23,826 nucleotides of DNA from Candidatus Puniceispirillum sp. (GTDB lineage Bacteria > Pseudomonadota > Alphaproteobacteria > Puniceispirillales > Puniceispirillaceae): NCBI GenBank assembly GCA_018668795.1, contig JABJBD010000088.1, forward strand, positions 1 through 23,826. Reading direction: 5' to 3'. This document shows positions 1 through 7,359 of this stretch, one piece after another (within the stretch, counting starts at the first letter, position 1; each line of letters begins with the position of its first letter). A program made the translations under genes and the position numbers. Under the pieces are notes generated by a model, which saw only the letters and a program-made list of their open reading frames with translations, did not search any database and was not told where the DNA came from.

Positions 1-384
1 ACAGATCATAGTGATACCCCGACTCTGGGCACCACGCCTCTGATTGGTATAGGTGCGATTACAGGTGTTCTGTCTTCGCTGACAGGTACTGGTGGGCCTC
101 TGGTACTGGTGCCGCTTTTGATGTGGCTTCGCTTGCCAGTGCTGATTGCGATCGGCCTGTCCCAGGCTATTCAGCTTCCCATAGCCACATTTGCAACAGT
201 GGCTAACCTGATGGCTGGTAATTTCAGCTGGATGATCGCTATAGGTCTTGCGGTAGGTATTTCGTCAGGTAGCTTGATCGGTGCCAAGGTTGCACATAGG
301 TTACCAACAGCAACATTAAAAATAATTGTTGCCATTGTTCTGACTCTGGTTGGTGGTTTTCTTTTCGCTGATATACTGCGTTAA
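1..384 (+). CDS. TauE/SafE-family membrane permease, 3' part
   Basis: The frame is open from the first base of the window to a TAA at 382-384, so the gene is cut at its 5' end and only the last 127 residues are seen. The visible part has a glycine-rich segment at about residues 17-37 (GVLSSLTGTGGPLVLVPLL), typical of the second repeat of TauE/SafE (DUF81) permeases. Three further hydrophobic helices follow, with the usual short basic loop (AKVAHRLP) before the last one. Family members sit in the inner membrane and are linked to export or uptake of sulfite, sulfoacetate or other small organic anions; the substrate cannot be told from this fragment. The next gene starts 188 bp downstream, so it is probably a separate transcription unit. 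The family call is fairly secure; the substrate is unknown. Confidence 0.8.
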   Translation, partial: TDHSDTPTLGTTPLIGIGAITGVLSSLTGTGGPLVLVPLLMWLRLPVLIAIGLSQAIQLPIATFATVANLMAGNFSWMIAIGLAVGISSGSLIGAKVAHRLPTATLKIIVAIVLTLVGGFLFADILR

Positions 385-572
385 GAACGCGAATTAATGC
401 CTCCTAACAGCCCCCCTGAAACATAGCCAATGCCACATATCTAATAGGTGTCAGCCATTTATTTGACAGTTTCTCTTATATCAAAGCCAATAAAATTGTA
501 ACGTAAAAATGGGAATAAATTAAACACCATAACAAACGTAAAATTTACTTTTAGGGATATTAGGAGAGAGAA

Positions 573-1460
573 ATGTCAGATACACCGCCACGCAGGAAAG
601 TGACCTATAAAACACTACTCAAAAAAATGGAAAAAGGTGAGCCGATTACACAGCTTGCCGCATATGATTACCGGACAGCCGTTGTGGCGGATCGTATGGG
701 TATGGACATTCTTTGTGTATCAGACACAGGTGGCATGATCCTGTTTGGACACCAAAGCACTGTTTCAGTCAGCTTTGATGAGGTCATGATGATGTCACAG
801 GCCATTGACCGTGGGTCACAATATGGTTTGCGCATGGTCGATATGCCTTACTGGAGTTTTCATGTTTCAAAAGAGCAGGCTGTTGAAAATGCAGGTCGCT
901 TTGTACATGAGGCAAACGCCGAAGTCATGAAGTGTGAAGGTAACCGCCATCACGTGCCAGCTATCGAAGCGATTGTGAATGCAGGTATCCCAGTTCAGGG
1001 TCACATTGGTATCACCCCGATGCGCATGCCACAGCTTGGTGGCTTTATCGCACAAGGTAAAACCGCTGCCCGTGCTCAGGAACTTGTTGACGATGCCAAA
1101 GCGATGTATGACGCTGGCTGCTTCTCAATCCTTTGCGAAGTGACAACATCAGAAGTTGCTGAATATCTTGCAGAAACTTTGCCTGTTCCAGTTATCAGCC
1201 TTGGTGCAGGTAATTGTGCAGATGGTGTGCACATTATTTCATCTGACTTGTTCCATCTCTGGGAAGAGCATGTACCAAAGCATTCGCGGATTTACACAGA
1301 TTTGATCCCGATCATGGAAGACGTCATCACAAGATATATGAATGATGTTAAGACCAGAAACTATCCTGGTCCAGAAAACACCATTAACATGCCTGAAGAC
1401 GAATTACGTAAATTCGCCAAGGCCATGAAATGGGAGCGCAAGCTCGAAGAGCTTGGCTAA
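573..1460 (+). CDS. PanB-family hydroxymethyltransferase (divergent 3-methyl-2-oxobutanoate hydroxymethyltransferase-like)
   Basis: This 295-residue protein aligns by eye with ketopantoate hydroxymethyltransferase PanB over its whole TIM barrel. PanB transfers the one-carbon unit of 5,10-methylene-THF to 2-oxoisovalerate, an early step to pantothenate and CoA. Metal and substrate residues look kept: D51 (SDTGGM), D90 (VDMPY), K120 and E122 (MKCEG) and H144 (GHIGITP). The GAG motif is at 211-213. Differences from what I recall of standard PanB are DSLGM changed to DTGGM, and the catalytic-glutamate stretch LECVP replaced by LCEVT with about one extra residue. It also has a longer C-terminal tail; typical PanB is about 265 residues. 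A strong ribosome site (AGGAGAG) lies just before the ATG. No panC lies nearby and fhs is the next gene. It may be the true PanB or a paralogue acting on another 2-oxoacid. Confidence 0.75.
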   Translation: MSDTPPRRKVTYKTLLKKMEKGEPITQLAAYDYRTAVVADRMGMDILCVSDTGGMILFGHQSTVSVSFDEVMMMSQAIDRGSQYGLRMVDMPYWSFHVSKEQAVENAGRFVHEANAEVMKCEGNRHHVPAIEAIVNAGIPVQGHIGITPMRMPQLGGFIAQGKTAARAQELVDDAKAMYDAGCFSILCEVTTSEVAEYLAETLPVPVISLGAGNCADGVHIISSDLFHLWEEHVPKHSRIYTDLIPIMEDVITRYMNDVKTRNYPGPENTINMPEDELRKFAKAMKWERKLEELG

Positions 1461-1474
1461 GCCATATGACGATT

Positions 1475-1543
1475 ATATAACAGGAGCCAATCAGTCCATG
1501 CCATGCGCATGTGAAGCTGAATTTCAAAAGGCTCCTGTTATAT
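1475..1543 (+). terminator. 14-bp perfect inverted repeat between the panB-like gene and fhs (possible terminator or attenuator)
   Basis: The arms ATATAACAGGAGCC (1475-1488) and GGCTCCTGTTATAT (1530-1543) are perfectly complementary around a 41-nt loop. The loop contains a self-complementary CATGCGCATG at 1502-1511, so the RNA could fold into a long two-part hairpin. It starts 14 bp after the panB-like stop. The following bases are T-rich but lack a clean T run, so termination efficiency is uncertain. A protein- or RNA-based regulatory role is also possible. Confidence 0.55.
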
Positions 1544-1708
1544 TTCATTAATTTATGAACGTTGATATGTACGATCTGCCAAAAATGGCTTCGCATTTGT
1601 GATAATCCATTGGCTGAATTCTATATATTAGAACCCACAAACCCCATTTTAGCCTGCCCTTATATTGGCGCAAGCTGGCAACGTTGATTAGAAGTTGAGA
1701 GACCCCTG

Positions 1709-3385
1709 ATGACTTATAAAACCGATATCGAAATTGCACGTGAAGCAAAGATGCAGCCAATCCAGGAGATTGGTAAAAAGCTCAACATTCCTGAAAAGGA
1801 TCTTTTGCCGTTTGGTCATGATAAAGCCAAAGTATCGGCTGAATTTATTGCCTCTAAAAGAGGTGGCACTGACGGCAAGCTGATTTTGGTGACAGCGATC
1901 AACCCGACGCCGGCTGGTGAAGGTAAAACCACCACCACTGTTGGTCTTGGTGATGGCCTTAACGCCATTGGAAAAAAGGCGATGGTCTGTATCCGTGAAG
2001 CGTCGCTTGGTCCTTGTTTTGGTATGAAGGGTGGCGCTGCTGGTGGTGGCTATGCTCAGGTTGTACCAATGGAAGAAATGAACTTGCATTTTACAGGTGA
2101 TTTTCATGCGATCACCTCGGCGCATAATCTTCTGTCAGCTATGATTGACAACCATATTTATTGGGGTAATGAGCAGGATATCGATCAGCGCCGTGTAGCA
2201 TGGCGTCGTGTTGTTGACATGAATGACCGGGCTCTGCGCGATATTGTTACCAGCCTTGGTGGTGTTTCAAACGGTTTCCCGCGCCAGTCTGGCTTTGATA
2301 TTACTGTTGCTTCAGAAGTTATGGCGATCCTTTGTCTGGCTCTTGATATTAGCGATCTGCAAAAGCGTCTAGGTGATATCATTGTTGCCTATCGCCGTGA
2401 TCGTAGCCCTGTCTATTGCCGTGATATTAAAGCTGATGGTGCTATGACTGTGCTGTTAAGTCAGGCTATGCAGCCTAATCTTGTTCAGACATTGGAAAAC
2501 AATCCTGCATTCGTACACGGTGGTCCGTTTGCCAATATTGCTCATGGATGTAACTCGGTTGTTGCCACTACGACAGCACTAAAGCTGGCTGACTATGTGG
2601 TAACCGAAGCTGGTTTTGGCGCTGATCTTGGTGCTGAAAAATTCATGAACATCAAATGTCGTAAAGCTGGTCTTGCACCAAGTGCAGTTGTGCTTGTGGC
2701 TACTGTGCGTGCCATGAAAATGAATGGTGGTGTTGCCAAAGCTGATCTGGGGGCGGAAAACGTCGCCGCTGTTCAGGCTGGTTGCCCAAATCTTGGACGC
2801 CACATCGAAAACCTGAAGTCATTTGGTGTTCCAGTTGTTGTTGCAGTGAACCATTTTGTTACTGATACAGATGCTGAAATCAAGGCATTACAGGATTATG
2901 TGGCTGGGCAGGGGTCAGAAGCGATCGTGTCCCAACATTGGGAGCATGGGTCAAAGGGGTCTGAAGCACTGGCTATCCGCGTTGCCGAAATCGCTGATGC
3001 TGATATGGCCAATTTTGCCCCAATCTACCCGGATGAAATGCCACTGTTCGAAAAGATCGAGACCATTGCCAAGCGTATTTATAGAGCTGAAGAGGTGATC
3101 GCCGATCAGAAAATTCGTGATCAGCTCAAACAGTGGGAAGAACAGGGTTATGGCCATCTTCCTGTGTGTATGGCAAAGACGCAATATAGCTTTAGTACTG
3201 ATCCTAACCTGCGTGGTGCGCCAACTGGTCATAGCGTGCCTGTACGTGAAGTACGTCTTTCGGCTGGTGCTGGTTTCATCGTGGCTATCTGCGGTGAGAT
3301 CATGACAATGCCTGGCTTGCCTCGGGTTCCTTCAGCTGAGTCAATCATGCTGAATGACGAAGGTCAAATTGAGGGTCTTTTCTAG
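1709..3385 (+). CDS. fhs: Formate--tetrahydrofolate ligase
   Basis: Fhs joins formate to tetrahydrofolate using ATP and yields 10-formyl-THF, feeding purines, fMet-tRNA and, through FolD, methylene-THF; it can also run in reverse to gain ATP from formyl-THF. The 558-residue length is normal for the family. The nucleotide-binding loop NPTPAGEGKTTTT is at about 65-77, and family blocks such as GMKGGAAGGGYAQVVPMEE (94-116 region), FTGDFHAI, GGPFANIAHGCNS and TEAGFGADLGAEKF are all present. The ATG at 1709 follows a weak purine stretch (TTGAGAGACC). The gene is preceded by a PanB-family enzyme that also uses a folate one-carbon donor, and followed by its own terminator. In marine alphaproteobacteria Fhs usually handles formate and methyl groups released from methylated compounds. 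Confidence 0.97.
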   Translation: MTYKTDIEIAREAKMQPIQEIGKKLNIPEKDLLPFGHDKAKVSAEFIASKRGGTDGKLILVTAINPTPAGEGKTTTTVGLGDGLNAIGKKAMVCIREASLGPCFGMKGGAAGGGYAQVVPMEEMNLHFTGDFHAITSAHNLLSAMIDNHIYWGNEQDIDQRRVAWRRVVDMNDRALRDIVTSLGGVSNGFPRQSGFDITVASEVMAILCLALDISDLQKRLGDIIVAYRRDRSPVYCRDIKADGAMTVLLSQAMQPNLVQTLENNPAFVHGGPFANIAHGCNSVVATTTALKLADYVVTEAGFGADLGAEKFMNIKCRKAGLAPSAVVLVATVRAMKMNGGVAKADLGAENVAAVQAGCPNLGRHIENLKSFGVPVVVAVNHFVTDTDAEIKALQDYVAGQGSEAIVSQHWEHGSKGSEALAIRVAEIADADMANFAPIYPDEMPLFEKIETIAKRIYRAEEVIADQKIRDQLKQWEEQGYGHLPVCMAKTQYSFSTDPNLRGAPTGHSVPVREVRLSAGAGFIVAICGEIMTMPGLPRVPSAESIMLNDEGQIEGLF

Positions 3386-3450
3386 TATCGACTCAGTAAA
3401 GCAGGGTTTTGTGATGTAAATTTCAACAACCTTTACGAGATTATCCTTTT

Positions 3451-3490
3451 ATAAAGGGCGTTGCTGTTGCGATGCCCTTTATTCTTTGCG
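3451..3490 (+). terminator. Rho-independent terminator after fhs
   Basis: A 9-bp perfect stem, ATAAAGGGC (3451-3459) with GCCCTTTAT (3474-3482), closes a 14-nt loop and is followed by TCTTT. It lies 65 bp after the fhs stop codon. The T tract is short but the position and stem fit an intrinsic terminator. Confidence 0.75.
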
Positions 3491-3565
3491 CCTAGCGTGA
3501 CAATCAACATATTGGGGTTAATTCAAGGATTCGTAACAATTCTTTGAAAAGTGCGACATTCTGAC

Positions 3566-3591
3566 TCACGTGACCTTTGCGATTCGCAAAG
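3566..3591. promoter_or_regulatory. Two adjacent dyads, candidate operator
   Basis: TCACGTGA (3566-3573) is a perfect 8-bp palindrome. It is followed one base later by CTTTGCG-ATT-CGCAAAG (3575-3591), a 7+7 inverted repeat. The 3-nt spacer and lack of a T run argue against a terminator and favour a protein-binding dyad upstream of the small gene at 3688. No binding protein can be assigned. Confidence 0.3.
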
Positions 3592-3687
3592 TTGGCTCAA
3601 CAGCCTTGACATTGCAACTTCAGGGTGATTCTCTGCATTTACTGATCGGGTTACCGATATTGTCACACCCAATGAAGGTTACTTTTT

Positions 3688-4050
3688 GTGAAAAGTGTTT
3701 CGGGGACTGAAAAATCGAAAAATGGTGTAAAAACCGGAACCTCAACTTTGCTTAGTTGGATCAAGAGGAGTTTTTCATTCACCAACATAATTGGCAAAGC
3801 ATCGGCGCCTAATATTTCTGTCGCTTTGCGCCAGCAACGTAAAAACGACCGCAAAGCAACCTACCTTGTAAAAGCCGGAAATACTGAGAATGATGATGTT
3901 TTTGGTGCTGTAATGGACGCCTTTAACGATGACTCAATTAAGCCATATGCGGTTATTGAACCAGACCCCATTGACGTACCAGTTGAAGCCAAACCATCGC
4001 CAAGCGAATTTGTTCTGTTCAAGCGCAAACCAGCACGATCAAAAGCGTAG
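3688..4050 (+). CDS. Small hypothetical protein, 120 residues
   Basis: I do not recognise this protein. It begins with GTG, preceded by AAGG about 11 bp upstream. The N-terminal half (about 1-60) is basic with Ser/Thr-rich stretches. The middle (about 65-100) is acidic, with NDDVFGAVMDAFNDDS and EPDPIDVPVE, and the end is basic (FKRKPARSKA). No signal peptide, membrane segment or cysteine pair is visible, and it may be partly disordered. Its stop codon abuts the stop of the convergent FliL-like gene with no base between them (TAG then CTA at 4048-4053). Long open length, a plausible start and neat packing against the next gene support a real gene, but there is no homology support. Confidence 0.5.
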   Translation: MKSVSGTEKSKNGVKTGTSTLLSWIKRSFSFTNIIGKASAPNISVALRQQRKNDRKATYLVKAGNTENDDVFGAVMDAFNDDSIKPYAVIEPDPIDVPVEAKPSPSEFVLFKRKPARSKA

Positions 4051-4824
4051 CTAGAAAATACGGAAACTTGTGAAGTAAAGCGAATCTATCTGGCTATTGT
4101 AATCATATTTTAACAATTCTTCATTTAAGGCTAAGCGTAAGACTTCAGTTGCGGCTTGGCGTTTTGGCACGCTATCTAGATCGGTTTCCTGAAATTCGCT
4201 AAGATGCCCCAGCAGAACTGACCGGAACGCAGGCTCCATATCGGTCATCTCAAGTAAAAATGTATCACCCTCAATATATTTGGCCAGTTTGGCGCATGCT
4301 ATTTCAACAGACACCATCTTTTTGCTATTCTTTAAATTAGTGGTAAAGGCCAATACAAAGGAAAAATATTGATACTCGTCAGGCATCATATTTTCATCAG
4401 GCGCATTTTCAGCTGTCATATTGTCACTGGTTGCGTTGTCTGTCTCTGCGCCTTTTAAATCGTCACCCAGCAATTCGGCACCCATTAACGCGGTGCTGAC
4501 ACTCATGCCTGATTGCTTGCGCAATTCATACGCTTTGCTGATATCAACTGCTGATGGTGCTGATTTGGTGAATAATAGATGACTGCCAATGAATAAAGTA
4601 GCAATGATAATTGCTGGCCCGCCGATAAGTGCAGACATCATTAAAAGCGACTTGCGGTTGGCCTTTTTCTGCGCCGCCTTCAGCTTTTTCTGTTCTTCCT
4701 CGTCTTCTTCTTCATCGAGATTATCAAATTCATCTGCATCATTCATGGGCATATGATCCGGCACTTTTGAAAATGGTTTATTTTTGCCCGTTGCCGCAAC
4801 GACACCGGTCTTATAGTCATACAC
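4051..4824 (-). CDS. FliL-like flagellar basal-body-associated protein
   Basis: This 257-residue protein has an acidic/basic N-terminal region (about residues 30-58, with DEFDNLDEEEDEEEQKK), one membrane helix at about 59-84, and a periplasmic domain from about 150. That domain shows the FliL pattern: YFSFVLAFTTNLKNSKKMVSV, then a run ending SVLLGHLSEFQETDL, and a final SLYFTSFRIF. FliL sits in the inner membrane next to the stator and supports torque or surface sensing. The region between the helix and the FliL domain is long and Asn/Asp/Met-rich. No other flagellar gene is in the window. The start is a GTG just after an in-frame stop; an internal ATG at residue 25 or 27 is the alternative. 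It lies 56 bp downstream of the LysR gene on the same strand and may be co-transcribed. The family call is fairly secure; a non-flagellar stator role is possible. Confidence 0.75.
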   Translation of the reverse strand: MYDYKTGVVAATGKNKPFSKVPDHMPMNDADEFDNLDEEEDEEEQKKLKAAQKKANRKSLLMMSALIGGPAIIIATLFIGSHLLFTKSAPSAVDISKAYELRKQSGMSVSTALMGAELLGDDLKGAETDNATSDNMTAENAPDENMMPDEYQYFSFVLAFTTNLKNSKKMVSVEIACAKLAKYIEGDTFLLEMTDMEPAFRSVLLGHLSEFQETDLDSVPKRQAATEVLRLALNEELLKYDYNSQIDSLYFTSFRIF

Positions 4825-4880
4825 CTTTACGGCAGAACTCTACTTTATCGTAGTGCGCTTCTGGATGATACAGAAGTCTA

Positions 4881-5723
4881 TTAGTGGTTTTCAAAGACAT
4901 CATCGCATAATTCATCGAACCATGGCCATGATTTTACCACCCGATCATTGCTGACCAGATAAATATGTCGGTCAAAAACAGGTGCTTCTTCCAGCTTGAA
5001 CAGACGCTTGGCATCACAATGTGGCTTGGCTAGCTCGACAGGCAGGTAGGCGGATCCGTCATTTTCCAAAAGATAGTCACATGCCCAAACAGACGAACCG
5101 ATCGATATTCTAGCCGTACCAGCATCGCTATAGGCCAAAGTATGCTGGCGGGCGAAATTTTCACCCCCATCAACATAAAGATAGTTAGGGTCAAACCGAA
5201 TAGGCCCGTCTTTGCGGGTCGAAAATAAGGCCAGTTTTATGGTCGCAACTTGGCGACTGGTAAAGCTTTCATGACGTCGAGGTTGAAAGCAAAGTGCCAT
5301 ATCAATTACACCCGTATCCAGCCAGTCATTCATATCACGCGCTTGTCCCTGCCAAGCGGATAATGCGGTTTGCGCTTGTGTATTGCGAATATGGTTAAAC
5401 AGACGTTGCCCCCAATAGGGCCATATATCGGGAATACATCCGATATTACAAATCTGATCAACAGATCCGGGCATGGCAGTCTCGCTACGTGCTTTTTTCC
5501 ATAGGTCAAGCATGGCTTCGGCATAACGTTTGAATTTTAATCCTGCCAATGTCATCACCGCACCAGATTTTTGACGATGAATCAAGGTCTGGCCAAGGTC
5601 CTGTTCCAGTGTATTGAGGCGCGTTGTTACGGTTGATTGCGTGACATGCAAGCGCTCTGACGCGCGCACAAGGCTGCCTGTTTCGACAATGGCAATAAAG
5701 GTTTCAAGCGTAATGTGGTTCAT
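4881..5723 (-). CDS. LysR-family transcriptional regulator
   Basis: The protein (280 residues from the chosen ATG) begins MNHITLETFIAIVETGSLVR and continues ASERLHVTQSTVTTRLNTLE, the standard LysR winged helix-turn-helix in residues 3-60. A periplasmic-binding-protein-like effector domain follows from about residue 85. I prefer the ATG at 5723 because LysR proteins normally begin three to five residues before this first helix; an in-frame ATG (5738) and a TTG (5765) lie upstream without a visible ribosome site. The effector domain is divergent and gives no ligand. The gene is divergent from the five-gene catabolic operon starting at 5860, with a short shared upstream region. That is the classic layout for a LysR activator controlling the neighbouring operon and itself; this regulatory link is an inference. 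Confidence 0.9.
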   Translation of the reverse strand: MNHITLETFIAIVETGSLVRASERLHVTQSTVTTRLNTLEQDLGQTLIHRQKSGAVMTLAGLKFKRYAEAMLDLWKKARSETAMPGSVDQICNIGCIPDIWPYWGQRLFNHIRNTQAQTALSAWQGQARDMNDWLDTGVIDMALCFQPRRHESFTSRQVATIKLALFSTRKDGPIRFDPNYLYVDGGENFARQHTLAYSDAGTARISIGSSVWACDYLLENDGSAYLPVELAKPHCDAKRLFKLEEAPVFDRHIYLVSNDRVVKSWPWFDELCDDVFENH

Positions 5724-5747
5724 TATGCGCGCTTTCATGATTGATAT

Positions 5748-5787
5748 ATAATTCGATAAAATCAAACATAATAATCAGAATAATTCG
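5748..5787. promoter_or_regulatory. Direct repeats in the divergent LysR/ALDH promoter region
   Basis: The octamer ATAATTCG occurs at 5748-5755 and again at 5780-5787, exactly 32 bp apart (about three helical turns). The sequence between is AT-rich. Same-face repeats between a LysR gene and its divergent target are what one expects of paired binding sites, but the AT-richness makes chance repeats possible. Confidence 0.3.
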
Positions 5788-5807
5788 TTTAACAAATACT
5801 ACTTCTT

Positions 5808-5837
5808 TTGTCATGCTGTAAATGTAACGAACATATT
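5808..5837 (+). promoter_or_regulatory. Candidate sigma70-like promoter of the catabolic operon
   Basis: TTGTCA (5808-5813) is followed after 18 bp by CATATT (5832-5837). Five of six bases match the -35 consensus and four of six the -10. It would give a leader of about 15 nt before the aldehyde dehydrogenase ATG at 5860. Weak promoters of this type usually need an activator, which fits the divergent LysR gene. Confidence 0.35.
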
Positions 5838-5859
5838 CTGGACAGATAGGTGGCTAGAG

Positions 5860-7341
5860 ATGGCAGATATAGTTGATTATAAAATGCTTGTTGATGGAGA
5901 CTGGATTGGTGCATCGGATGGCAAGACATTTGACAGCATAAACCCATCAACCGGACAGGTTTGGGCGCGTGCGCCAGAAGCAACGGTGGCGGATGTTGAC
6001 ATGGCGGTTCGTGCGGCAGATCGGGCTTTCAATGACGGTCCTTGGACGAAGATGAGTCCGACTGAACGCGGCCATTGTTTGCGCCGCCTTGCTGAACTGC
6101 TGGTTGATCAATCCGAACAGCTTGGCCATACCGAAGCGCTTGATACAGGCAAAATGCTCAAGGAAACGCGCTGGCAGGCGAAATATATCGCTGAGTTTTT
6201 TCATTTCTATGCAGGCTGCGCAGATAAGATACATGGTGACACCTTGCCTATCGACAAGCCTGATCTGTTTGTCTTTACAGATCGTGAACCGCTAGGCGTC
6301 ATCGCCGCTGTTGTGCCATGGAATTCACAACTTTTCCTAAGTGCTGTTAAAATTGGTCCGGCATTGGCGGCTGGTAACACTGTCGTTATGAAGGCGTCTG
6401 AACATGCGTCGGCAGCGATGCTGGAATTTGGCAAGCTTATTAAAGAAGCAGGTATTCCAGATGGTGTGGTCAACATCATAACGGGGCATGGTGATCCATG
6501 CGGCAAGGCACTTACGTCGCATCCTCTGGTGGCGCGCATATCTTTCACAGGCGGCCCCGTTGCTGCGCGCCATGTCTTGTATAATTCAGCAGAAAATTTC
6601 GCTGAGGTATCGCTTGAGCTGGGAGGTAAATCGCCGATCATCGTATTTGATGATGCGAATATTGAAAGTGCAGTAAATGGAGCTGTAGCTGGAATATTTG
6701 GTGCTGCTGGACAAAGTTGTGTGGCCGGATCGCGATTATATCTTCATGAAGACATTGCTGATGAATTTCTTGCGCGCATGAAAACCGCCGCCGAGGACAT
6801 TTTGATCGGTGATCCATTAGCTGAGGACACGCAAATGGGGCCACTTTGCACCATTGGTCAACGCGATGTGATTGAACGCGAAGTTGCGCATGCGGTCAGT
6901 GAAGGCGGTAGCGTTTTATGCGGGGGTAAGCGCCCCGACGGGCTTGAAGGCATCTATTTTGAGCCAACCATAATTGATTGCCCACGTCAGGATTTACGGA
7001 TTGTTGATACCGAACTTTTTGGTCCGGTGGTCAGTGTTCTGCGCTTTCGGGACGAAGCCGAAGTTGTGGCTCTGGCAAATGATACGAAACATGGCCTCGC
7101 CGCAGGTATTTTCACGCGCGATAGTGCCCGCTCTATACGCATGGCAAAGGCTGTGCGTGCGGGCATTGTTTGGGTCAATACCTATCGCGCAGTATCGCCA
7201 ATTGCCGAATTTGGTGGCGTAAAGGGGTCAGGCTATGGACGCGAAAGCGGATTTCAGGCGGTCTATGATTACACAAGGCCAAAAACAATCTGGATGAACA
7301 CATCAGACGAACCGCTAGGCGCGGTTTTTGTTTCCCGCTGA
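5860..7341 (+). CDS. NAD(P)-dependent aldehyde dehydrogenase
   Basis: This 493-residue protein is a complete ALDH-superfamily enzyme that oxidises an aldehyde to the acid with NAD(P)+. Key residues are visible: N155 in PWNSQ, K178 in VMKASEHA, general base E253 in LELGGKSP, catalytic C287 in GAAGQSCVAGSR, and ELFGPV near residue 390. Two motifs differ from the betaine-aldehyde type: PWNSQ instead of PWNFP, and FTGGPVAARHV (229-239) where FTGSxxxG is usual, which suggests a special subfamily. The start is preceded by a purine-rich stretch. It is the first gene of a five-gene operon and lies 18 bp before the flavin monooxygenase. In this setting it probably oxidises an aldehyde released by the ThDP enzyme or the monooxygenase. 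The family is sure; the substrate is unknown, and betaine aldehyde cannot be excluded. Confidence 0.93.
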   Translation: MADIVDYKMLVDGDWIGASDGKTFDSINPSTGQVWARAPEATVADVDMAVRAADRAFNDGPWTKMSPTERGHCLRRLAELLVDQSEQLGHTEALDTGKMLKETRWQAKYIAEFFHFYAGCADKIHGDTLPIDKPDLFVFTDREPLGVIAAVVPWNSQLFLSAVKIGPALAAGNTVVMKASEHASAAMLEFGKLIKEAGIPDGVVNIITGHGDPCGKALTSHPLVARISFTGGPVAARHVLYNSAENFAEVSLELGGKSPIIVFDDANIESAVNGAVAGIFGAAGQSCVAGSRLYLHEDIADEFLARMKTAAEDILIGDPLAEDTQMGPLCTIGQRDVIEREVAHAVSEGGSVLCGGKRPDGLEGIYFEPTIIDCPRQDLRIVDTELFGPVVSVLRFRDEAEVVALANDTKHGLAAGIFTRDSARSIRMAKAVRAGIVWVNTYRAVSPIAEFGGVKGSGYGRESGFQAVYDYTRPKTIWMNTSDEPLGAVFVSR

Positions 7342-7359
7342 TAGAGAGAGGAACAGAAT

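Larger units (their letters stand above)
3386..3687. other. 302-bp intergenic region between fhs and a small unknown gene
   Basis: It holds the fhs terminator in its first third. The middle part has an 8-bp palindrome TCACGTGA (3566-3573) directly followed by a 7+7 dyad (3575-3591). I see no tRNA, riboswitch or convincing small gene here. The second half presumably carries the promoter of the downstream small gene, but no clear -35/-10 pair stands out. Confidence 0.6.

Noticed and set aside
463..493. Perfect TTGACA (463-468) upstream of the panB-like gene as a promoter
   Set aside because: No acceptable -10 hexamer lies 15-19 bp downstream; the best (CAATAA) matches at only two positions.
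1544..1708. Folate riboswitch in the fhs leader
   Set aside because: I could not trace a conserved fold or motif of a known folate riboswitch; only a short repeat (AACGTTGAT at 1558 and 1679) is visible.
1688..2125. Minus-strand open frame of 145 codons inside fhs
   Set aside because: It lies fully opposite the highly conserved start of fhs and has no recognisable domain; it is a shadow of that gene.
6207..6641. Minus-strand open frame of 144 codons inside the aldehyde dehydrogenase gene
   Set aside because: It is antisense to conserved ALDH motifs and has no ribosome site or family resemblance.
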